Below, piece after piece: positions 55,809-64,000 of a DNA stretch of 64,000 bases. The DNA comes from Rutstroemia sp. NJR-2017a BVV2 (taxonomy: Eukaryota > Ascomycota > Leotiomycetes > Helotiales > Rutstroemiaceae). The position numbers were made by a program, and so were the translations under genes. Position 1 is the first letter of the stretch. Each line of letters begins with the position of its first letter. The DNA is taken from positions 248,001 to 312,000 of the forward strand of contig NJPS01000045.1 of NCBI GenBank assembly GCA_002946415.1. The letters are read 5' to 3'. The notes beneath the pieces were generated by a model that ran no database searches, had not been told where the DNA came from, and saw nothing but the letters and a program-made list of their open reading frames with translations.

Positions 55809-56029
55809 GTTTCTTGCTGATACTCTAAGACCTCTAGAAATTGTCCTTGAGAACATTACTTTTCAATCCTGGCTTAATGTTGTTTGTTGTCTGAAATCAT
55901 CGGGATCATCGACCTCGGTCAAATGCGGCCGCAAATATTTGGTCATGACCGATTTCGCATCATATTATTTTCCCCAAACGCACCCAGATATCAGTACTTC
56001 CAGACCTTGTTTACACACGCGCAACCAAA
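55809..56029. promoter_or_regulatory. Shared promoter of NIF3 and BolA genes
   Basis: 221 bases part the start codons of the two divergent genes. Confidence 0.5.
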
Positions 56030-56442
56030 ATGGCAGAATCATCAGGCGTATCAGCCGAAGATCTAAAAGCCAAAATTACAGAAGTACTCCAAGCAAGCCA
56101 TGTTGATATTGAAGATATGTCGGGTAAACAGATGATTTCATTCATTCTTCTGCCTCTGCCCCACCATTTCCCCCGCCATGCTGATCGATTTCTGATTTCG
56201 CAGGTGGTTGCGGCCAAGCTTTTTCTGCTATAATTGTGTCGCCGCAATTCGAAAAGAAGACGACGTTGGCGAGGCATCGATTGGTTAATAATGCTCTGAA
56301 GACGGAAGTCGCTGCAATTCATGCTTGGACCCCGAAATGCTACACGCCGGAACAGTGGGAGAAGCAGAAGGAGGAGGGTAAAGAGCCGGTTGCGCCTGGG
56401 AAGGATACTACGGGGGAGACTGTGAGCGGGATGACTGCTTGA
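56030..56442 (+). CDS. BOL2: BolA-like protein (Fra2/Bol2 type)
   Basis: Two exons, 56030-56123 and 56204-56442, give 110 aa. The intron falls inside the BolA core: DMSG then [16 protein letters not shown]. After it come [12 protein letters not shown] with the conserved His in the RHRLVN motif, and [15 protein letters not shown]. The Cys in GGCG and the His in RHR are the residues that bind a shared [2Fe-2S] cluster with a monothiol glutaredoxin. It lacks a targeting sequence, so it fits the cytosolic Bol2/Fra2 branch. In yeast Fra2 with Grx3/4 relays the state of the mitochondrial iron-sulfur export, which depends on Atm1, to iron-responsive transcription. The last 28 residues are an acidic, Gly/Thr-rich tail not needed for the fold. 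Confidence 0.92.
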
Positions 56443-56940
56443 ATAGGCATGAGATTGGGCAACTCAAAGCGGGATATTACAGATTGAGGGAGCTATTGGG
56501 AGGGCTGTATTAAGGACGATCTTCTCAACGGCATGTAAACATGTGTAAGGGGCGGAAGATGGGGACACCGGGTGTCATTCTGTGGAGGATATGTACATTT
56601 GATGGGAAGTATGTATAGAATATCTTGAACAAGGTAATTCTGCAGCTGGTAGATAAGTGGACCATGAGCATGTCCTGCACTGAGCAGCAGTATTTCGCTT
56701 TGCTCTCTGCATATCCAGGCATGTACCTTTAGGATAGCTCTTCGTCATCTGATGACAATGATGATTTGAAGCTCGCCCTCTTCCGTGACTACGCCATGAT
56801 CCCACACGGTAAGATTGGCGACAGCTCGTCGCAACGGTGGTCTGATCTTTCCCTCAGCTTCTCTTAGATCAAGGGCTCAGTTCTTCCACTTCGGCTTGGT
56901 GCGCACAACGTCTTGTTGCGCATGACATCTTGCTACTTCA
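56443..56940. other. 3' spacer between BolA and microprotein gene
   Basis: About 500 bases between genes that end toward each other. No pattern seen. Confidence 0.4.
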
Positions 56941-57163
56941 TCATGTCTGGATCTTGCTCACACGCTGTGCAATGACACTGAAGACTGCAACAGAAGACAT
57001 GAACAGGACCACATTATAAAACTGTAAAGCATGAGCGAGGTATCCCCCGAGGTACGACGCAGTAACTCACAGCATTCCTTGAGTACGTGCTTTCTTCGGC
57101 ATCCGTTCGTGCTTCAACAAAGAGACGACGAAGATTTGGTAAATTCGCCTTAGAGAAAGCCAT
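56941..57163 (-). CDS. Candidate 57-aa single-span membrane protein
   Basis: Two exons, 57071-57163 and 56941-57021, joined by a 49-base intron with GTGAGT and TACAG ends, both in phase 0. The spliced product has a basic, amphipathic start, MAFSKANLPNLRRLFVEAR, then RTDAEESTYSRNA, then one hydrophobic segment (FYNVVLFMSSVAVFSV) and a short polar tail. The intron lies exactly before the span. The layout is like small subunits of the mitochondrial outer-membrane TOM complex or respiratory-chain accessory subunits, but I do not recognise the family. It is head to head with the AP-1 beta gene at 415 bases. Too short for most gene finders. Confidence 0.48.
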
Positions 57164-57578
57164 CAGTAATAGAAACAAACAAAACTTGATAATGAGAACA
57201 ATACCATATTAAATGCAACTGTTCAAGAACTCCAAGGATAAATTCGTTTCATATGACTTGATGCAGCAGGGGAGTTACATCGGATTAGTTGTCCCCTGTT
57301 CTTGATAATTCTAGCGAGGTTTGCTCACAAGCGCACCAGGCTGAAGCTACATACGCCCGCCTATCAACGGTCAACAATTCTTGAGCAGCAATCAGAGACC
57401 ACAACCCAATTTCATTAAGACGCAAAAGTCCACCAGACTCATCCCATAGACCATACCAAGCAGTCCGCAGATTCTACGATAACCAGTCCACACCACGACT
57501 TGTGGCATTGCAATCAAAACGACAACTAAGCCATAGGCGTATGAGGGGCACACCTCAAAATCGCCATCTGTGTGAGCG
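57164..57578. promoter_or_regulatory. Divergent promoter region of microprotein and AP-1 beta genes
   Basis: 415 bases with no open frame of note between divergent start codons. Confidence 0.4.
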
Positions 57579-60006
57579 ATGGCGGTAAATAGGATCAAAG
57601 GGGCCTTTGCGCCACCCAAGAAGGGAGAAACATATGAGTTGAGAGCCGGTTTGATATCTCAATATGCCTACGAGCGCAAGGAGGCAATCCAGAAGACCAT
57701 CATGTCGATGACATTGGGCAAGGATGTGTCTGCGCTATTTCCCGATGTTCTGAAGAACATTGCTACCTCGGATCTGGATCAGAAGAAGCTGGTCTATCTA
57801 TATCTAATGTACGTGTCTATTGGCAGCTCGAAAACCTGCATGTGTGGCATACTGACAAGCACTCTAGGAATTATGCAAAATCGCATCCAGATCTTTGCAT
57901 TCTGGCGGTCAATACGTTCGTGCAAGATACGGAGGATCCTAATCCACTGGTGCGGGCGCTCGCAATACGGACAATGGGATGTATTCGGGTGGATAAAATG
58001 ATAGATTATATGGAAGAGCCGTTGCGGAAAACGTTACGAGACGAATCACCCTATGTACGAAAGACCGCCGCAATCTGCGTTGCGAAGCTGTTCGACCTTA
58101 ACCCGCAGATGTGTCTGGAGAATGGCTTCTTGGAAACACTGCAAGAAATGATCGGAGATCCTAATCCCATGGTGGTCGCCAATTCGGTGACTGCACTTGT
58201 GGAGATCAATGAGGCTGCTCCGGAGACGAAGGCTTTACGTGTCACGTCTGCGACGCTCAAGAAGATGCTTATGGCGTTGAATGAGTGTACTGAATGGGGA
58301 AGGGTTACAATTTTGACGACTTTGGCCGACTACAGAGCTACAGATACTAAGGAGTCGGAGCACATCTGCGAGCGAGTGTCACCTCAGTTCCAGCACGTCA
58401 ACCCGAGTGTCGTTCTGGCTGCTGTGAAGGTGGTCTTCTTGCACATGAAGAATATCAATTCGGACCTGTCCAAGCAATATCTCAAGAAGATGGCTCCTCC
58501 ATTAGGTAGGCGAACTGGAATTTTCTTGTCTTTGAGAGACCATGCTAACTAAGTCTGCAGTTACCCTCGTCGCATCAGCCCCAGAAGTCCAATACGTTGC
58601 TTTACGAAACATCGACCTCCTTCTTCAAGCCAAACCAGACATTCTCAGCAAAGAACTGCGAGTTTTCTTCTGCAAATACAACGATCCTCCATATGTCAAA
58701 CTTCAGAAACTGGAAATCATGGTACGAATAGCAAATGACAAGAATGTCGATCAACTGTTATCCGAGCTCAAAGAATATGCCCTCGAAGTCGACATGGACT
58801 TTGTTCGAAGGGCTGTCAAAGCCATCGGACAAGCTGCGATCAAGATTGAAAGTGCTAGCGAGAAATGTGTCAACACATTACTTGACTTGATTGCTACAAA
58901 GGTCAATTATGTGGTTCAAGAAGCTATCGTGGTCATCAAGGATATCTTCAGAAAGTACCCGGGTTACGAAGGTATTATCCCGACTTTGTGCAAGTATATC
59001 GATGAGTTGGATGAGCCAAACGCGCGTGGTGCATTGATTTGGATCGTTGGAGAGTACGCCGAGAAAATCAGCAACGCCGATGACATTCTTGCAGGGTTCG
59101 TGGAGGGTTTCATGGAAGAGTTTACACAAACTCAGCTACAAATCTTGACAGCCGTCGTCAAATTGTTCCTGAAGAAGCCCGATAACAACCAGGGTCTTGT
59201 CCAAAAAGTCTTACAAGTGTCCACAGCCGAGAACGACAACCCAGACATCAGAGACAGAGCCTACGTGTATTGGCGTTTACTATCAGGCGATCTCGCAGTA
59301 GCAAAGGTACCCCTCCCTCTTCTCCTTCTCCCATCTCCATCTCCCATCCGCTTACATCATACTAACACCTACACCCTAGGACATCATCCTCTCAGACAAA
59401 CCCCCCATCACCACGACCATGACCTCCCTCCCCCCACCCCTCCTCGACCAACTCCTAACCGAGCTCTCCACCCTCGCCTCGGTATACCACAAACCACCCG
59501 AGACATTCGTCGGCCAAGGCCGCTTCGGCGCCGACGCCATCCAACACGCGGCCATCCAAGAGCAGCGCGAAAACGCTGTCGAAAACCCCATCGCGGCCGT
59601 GGTCCAACAGAACGGCGCCGCTCCCACCCAGAGCCACGCCGAGAACCTGCTCGACATTGATTTCGATGGCGCGGCGCCCGCGAGCGCAGAAGCGCCGCCG
59701 GGAGCGGGGGCGAGCGGGTTGGAAGGACTAGCGGGCACGCCGCTGAGAGTCGATAGCCCGACTGTGGGCGCCGGGGGAAGTGCCGGCGGGATGGCGGATA
59801 TGATGGGCTTGTTTGATGCGAGTGATGCGCCGGCGGGGATGGGCATGGGGTTGGGTGCGGGGACGGGGCCGGGTGATTTGATGAATGGGTTTGCGGGGTT
59901 GGAGTTGGGGGGTACGATGGAGCCGCCGCCGCCGCAGACGCAGTTGCAGGAGGGTGGCAGTGGAGCGGGGAAGAAGACGAATGAGGATTTGTTGGGGATG
60001 TTTTAG
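57579..60006 (+). CDS. APL2: AP-1 adaptor complex subunit beta
   Basis: Four exons (57579-57808, 57868-58505, 58561-59306, 59380-60006) give 746 aa. The adaptin trunk covers about residues 1-550: [12 protein letters not shown], the characteristic [16 protein letters not shown] spliced over intron 1, [15 protein letters not shown], and [14 protein letters not shown] at its end. After residue 575 a Pro/Gly/Ala-rich hinge follows with LLDIDFDG, a clathrin-box-like acidic motif. No ear domain is seen; yeast Apl2 and its fungal relatives likewise have a short end. AP-1 selects cargo and binds clathrin at the trans-Golgi and endosomes. The hinge is markedly GC-rich (59500-59960). It is convergent with TPS1. 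Confidence 0.95.
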
Positions 60007-60591
60007 AGGAGCGGGGATGGTTGGTTGGAATGCGGGGAAGGGAGTGAGAGAGGGGTTCATTCATGTATTTAGCTACTATAAGTATGAAGGCAAGAAGCAG
60101 AATCAGCAGCAGCAGCAATCAGAGCATCGTGAGTTAGTAGTTGGACTTTCAAATCGTTTGAATGTGAATATGCAATCCCAATAGTGCCGTCTAAAGTAGG
60201 TAAGAATTACAGGGCACCACCACCTACAGTTAGTCGTACATATAAGTTAAATCTCACTATTCTTGCACTGAATCTGGATATCTAATATCATATGATATGA
60301 TTGAAACCTTTTCTCAACCCGCTATCCTTTTGTTTACACCTTCGCTTTCCCCCAACAACACCAATACCAACACTGAAAGCGTGCCAGTCATACATAGGTC
60401 GCTGCGTTCAATCATTCATTTAAACCATCTTTCTACACCAATGCATGCATGCAATACAAATACGCCTTGTGCCTCAATTTATATAATCCATCCATCCATT
60501 CCATCCAATCCACCCCATCCATCCTATCAACGACCATTGAGAATAACAATTCCAGATCTGCACCTGCACCTGCACCAGCACCTAACGAAAT
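60007..60591. other. Convergent 3' spacer APL2 / TPS1
   Basis: 585 bases, AT-rich in the first half, with CCATCC repeats at 60484-60525 and GCACCTGCACCTGCACC at 60556-60573. No gene seen. Confidence 0.45.
60484..60525. repeat. Imperfect CCATCC/CCATT repeat
   Basis: A run of CCATCCATCCATTCCATCC type in the TPS1 3' region. Similar runs occur at 3605-3625 and 41691-41738. Confidence 0.6.
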
Positions 60592-62277
60592 CTAATCATT
60601 AAACTCACCCGGCTCCAATCTCCCCTCTTCTCTATTCTGCCCACTCATATTGAACTGCTTTACGCCATCATCCAACTCCTGCACCTCTCCCCCTTTCGAC
60701 CTCTGCATCTTCTTATCCGCCAACTCACTAATCCGCATCAACTCTGCGACGAAGCTCTCACCCCACCAAGCACTCGTATACTTGAAGACGTATTTCTCCA
60801 ACTTCTTGAAATTGATTTCTCGCTGCTCAGGCGACATGGTGACGGCATCGTGGATGGCGTCTGCGAGTTCTTCCGTGTTCCACGGGTTGACGACGAGCGC
60901 GCCGTTGAGGGATTGTGCTGCGCCGGTGAATTCGGACAGGATCATGACGCCGTGGCGTTTGCGTTGCGTGGCGATGTATTCGTAGGAGACGAGGTTCATG
61001 CCGTCGCGGGTGGAGGAGACGAGACAGGCATCCGAGACGGCGTAGAGGGCAGTGAGTTCTTCGAAGGAGACGGATTGATGGAGGAAGTGGATGGGCATGA
61101 ATTCGATGGTGCCGAAACGACCGTTGATACGACCGACGAGTTCGTTGACGACAGCGCGGAGATTTTGGTATTCTTCAACATCTTGACGAGATGGGACAGC
61201 AACTTGAACTAGAACCACTTTGCCGATCCATTCGGGGTGCTCTGTGAGGAATACTTCAAGGGCGTGAAGTTTTTGTGGGACACCCTTGATATAATCTAAT
61301 CTGTCTACTCCGACGATGAGTTTGACACCCTCGAATTTGCGCTCGAGTTGGGCAATTCGATCTTGCACAGAAGGTTTTCCAAGAGCGTCGACGAACTTTT
61401 CGGGGTCGATACCGATAGGGAATGCAGCAACAGTAATATATTTACCACGGAATTCGACACCGTTCGGCGTTGTTTGTGTTTCCCTGCCATAGGTTAGCCA
61501 ATGCTTGTATCATCCAGGAATAATGGAACACTAACAGAATTCTGGAACAACTGCTAAGGAAATGTCTAGCATAGTCGTATGTGTGGAAACCGATCAAATC
61601 GCAGTGCAGAACGCTCAAAAGCAAATCTTCTCTAACTGGGAGAATTCTGTAGATCTCACTGGAAGGGAAGGGTGTGTGTAGGAAGAAGCCAATCTTGACA
61701 TTCTTCTTGGTGGAGCCGATTTCTTCGCGCAACATTTCTGGGAGGAGCATAAGATGGTAGTCATGAACCCAGACCAAATCTCCATCTTGAACATCCTTTG
61801 CCATAGTCCTGGCGAAAAGTCTGTTAACCTCCTTGTATGCAGCCCAGTGCGACTCGTCGAAGGTGATCTCTCCGGGGTGGTAGTGGAAAAGAGGCCATAG
61901 GATAGAGTCTGTCAATTTTCGTTAGTATCTCCCTCTGAGTATGCAAAGGAGTGCGGGCGGGGTCACATACTGGAGAAGCCATTGTAGTGCTTGTCTGCCA
62001 ACTCATCATCGACGAAGACTGGTACAGCGGAGTACTCGTCCCTCAATCTCTTCACCAAAGGACCAGCTTCAGCCTCTGGAACCTCCAAACCGGGCCAGCC
62101 ATACCACTGGAAGGTTGTGCTCTTTGCCAAACCACTGAGACCTGTTACCAGTCCACCAGAGGATTGGGAGAAACTGTATTGTCCATCTTCCGAACGTTTG
62201 ATGGTAATGGGAAGTCTGTTGGAGACAAGAAGGAGTCTTCCGTTAGCCTTTTGGGAATCTTCAACTAGCGCCGGCAT
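60592..62277 (-). CDS. TPS1: Trehalose-6-phosphate synthase (UDP-glucose-forming)
   Basis: Three exons (61971-62277, 61536-61908, 60592-61483) give 523 aa. The GT20 glycosyltransferase fold fills the protein: LLLVSNRLPITI at the start, SSGGLVTGL (phosphate loop), WYGWPG, NSILWPLFHYHPGEI across intron 1, VWVHDYHLMLLPEML, FFLHTPFPSSEIYR, VGVDRLDYIKGVPQKL, and the nucleotide-sugar site SSTRDGMNLVSYEY. No phosphatase domain is attached, so it is the Tps1 not Tps2 type. It joins glucose from UDP-glucose to glucose-6-phosphate. Trehalose protects against heat, drying and oxidative stress, and Tps1 in fungi also controls entry of sugar into glycolysis; in some plant pathogens it is needed for infection. 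Cytosolic. Confidence 0.96.
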
Positions 62278-62630
62278 GTTGTCTAGGATTGTTGACTTCG
62301 AACCGAATTCTGGGTATCGATAATGGCAGAGCTAGGAGTGCTCTAAATATGTTTGAAGTCTCGACGGTTTCCTCTAGAAGCTGTCAAGAAGTTGTCAAAA
62401 CAGAATACCAAGTGTAAATAGAGAGGGAAGCGTTTGAGAAGCACTAGCGGATTTATCCGATCAAGGTTAAAAGCAGTGAGGTAATATGGCCGTTATCGAG
62501 AGAGGGGCAGAGGCTTGGGATTTTCAAGGGCTGAGCAGCTTCGTGTTTGTAGCTTTAAGAACAGAAAGTTTGGGTACGAAGTGAGCCAAACCTCAATAGC
62601 AATTACATGTATTGTCGAAGGTATGTATAT
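62278..62630 (-). promoter_or_regulatory. TPS1 promoter with a stress-response-element-like site
   Basis: The 350 bases upstream of the TPS1 start hold one AGGGG core at 62513-62517 (reads CCCCT on the TPS1 strand), the Msn2/4-type stress element known from yeast trehalose genes. The site is short and could occur by chance. Confidence 0.35.
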
Positions 62631-64000
62631 GAGCAGTGAAGGGAGTAAGCTCTGAAGAAGTGCAATCCTACAGGAAGGAAGTGGTTGCGAACGCGGTGGT
62701 GTTGACTTTATCGTGGTTTTTCCAAACCCCACCAACAATACCATGGCACGATTCACGATTCATCGTGATGAAATATTATTTAATTACCTCATACCCGGCC
62801 CAAAACGTCCAGAAAGCTCCATTAATTATATCGGATACGGACCGTTGATTGGACCGCTACCCGGAGTTATACTCCGCATTCCAGGTTCTTCTAGGTGCAG
62901 ATGCAGGCGCCATACCTTGGAAGTTTCGCATTTGTACTTTCGATATAAGAAAATTCTATAAATCTGACGAAGCTCCATAGTTGTCGAATACTACCAAAAT
63001 CAAAATTCGGACGTAAGGCTGCCATTCCCACATCGCACCGAAAAGAAGAGGGTGAGCGCAGGGCCCGATTCTGCAGCCCAAGTGTAACATTCTACGACGT
63101 TCTACCGGCAGAAAAATGGAAGATGGCTACGCGCTATCATTTCTTGAGAACGGAAGCTGACTTACATAGCGAGGGAGCAGCCTGGGTCTGAGAAAGTGTG
63201 GGAGCAAAAGGATCCATCTTCACCCGACCAACCAATCTTGGAACTTACACCACGTTTCGTCGAATCAGGATCGATCTCTGAATTGTCGGAAAGATGGAGC
63301 AAAGTGCACCTTTCGTCTTCACAGAAAAATGCTAGAAAAGACCCAGTGGCTGTAGGCGCGAAAAGTGAGCAGGCCATTCAAAGGTAGAACCACCAATTTA
63401 CCCAGTCGGCCACCTCCAGATGCGTCGAAGAGGTGCTGGGTGGTTCGTGTCCATGTTTGGTGACCACTGAAACACTGCGTGACTATCGAATTCAGTGCCA
63501 GCACCGCTTAGAACTCGCCAGACAAAGTTTTTAAACGCAAGTGTTGTGAAAGCGATTAATGAGCCACCTGATGGTTCACTCCGCCGGCGGGCTGATAATT
63601 GTTCCTTTGAGCCCCATCTGTTGGAGAGGCGCACCTTGCTTCTCGATCGGATGAAGAAAGCCATAGCAGTTTCTCGAAAGCTGATAGAAGTCAGACCTTA
63701 GGGCGCCTCGGTTTGTAGGACCCAAGTGGAGAAGGCAACGAACAATGGTTGCAGAGGGGATGTGGTCCACCAAGCGTCCTGGACTGTTTGCTATTATCAT
63801 TCCGCGCCCGAGTGCACTCTTAGCAGCAATTGCAATTACCCCCAGGTATCAAGCGCTGCTCTAGATTTCAGGCAGCGAGACGCCGAACTACGACTGATTG
63901 CGACGTGGTTGACGGTCTTCTTCGATGCAATAGTATGCTATGCAGGCATTTGGTGACGTACTGACAAGTATCGTCACTTTCGCTGGTCTGCCTGTATTGT
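62631..64000. other. Right end without supported gene
   Basis: About 1.4 kb. Several overlapping frames of 60-90 codons lie on both strands from 63160 to 63960, but none shows a domain. From about 63400 the base mix becomes more GC-rich and differs from the AT-rich spacers elsewhere, so this may be the edge of a repeat or of a gene lying outside. Confidence 0.3.

Overview
The window is nuclear DNA of a filamentous ascomycete (Pezizomycotina). Genes carry short introns of about 45-90 bases with GT...AG ends and CTAAC/CTGAC-like branch points, are spaced by 0.2-3 kb, sit on both strands without operons, and belong to ascomycete families (Fig1, Sld2, Swi1, Aim24, class B carboxylesterase, HeLo-like/NACHT STAND protein). 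The gene set and intron style suggest a leotiomycete, perhaps near Botrytis/Sclerotinia, but that placement is inference. No tRNA, rRNA, CRISPR array or intact transposon was recognised.

Left part (1-26 kb), mostly housekeeping: RING protein (minus, runs off the left edge), SLD2 replication factor, FIG1 membrane protein, a 2.4 kb poor region with a possible membrane-protein relic, AIM24 and ATM1 head to head (both mitochondrial), a small basic conserved protein, a multi-exon protein kinase with a putative 4-base exon, prenylcysteine oxidase, CCT6 chaperonin, a very long GH47 mannosidase, and a GNAT acetyltransferase.

Middle part (27-39 kb), accessory in character: a frameshifted relic of a ferric reductase C-terminus, a STAND/NACHT receptor-like gene, a DHH phosphoesterase, and two proteins of unknown function (278 and 523 aa), separated by gene-poor stretches.

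Right part (39-62 kb), housekeeping again: EVE-domain protein (with a mitochondrial-type extension), a 3.5 kb upstream region, SWI1, mL49 (IMG2), eIF3e, an exported carboxylesterase, VPS51, NIF3 and BolA head to head, a newly read 57-aa membrane microprotein, AP-1 beta adaptin and trehalose-6-phosphate synthase. The last 1.7 kb has no supported gene.

Themes: several head-to-head pairs share 0.2-0.6 kb promoters (AIM24/ATM1, prenylcysteine oxidase/CCT6, mL49/eIF3e, NIF3/BolA, microprotein/AP-1 beta). ATM1 exports a mitochondrial product needed for cytosolic iron-sulfur proteins and the BolA protein belongs to the family that reads this signal, so two parts of one pathway occur here, though 45 kb apart. 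VPS51, AP-1 beta, GH47 and prenylcysteine oxidase act in the secretory/vacuolar system. Splice sites were placed by reading the sequence and by keeping family motifs in frame; none has transcript support.
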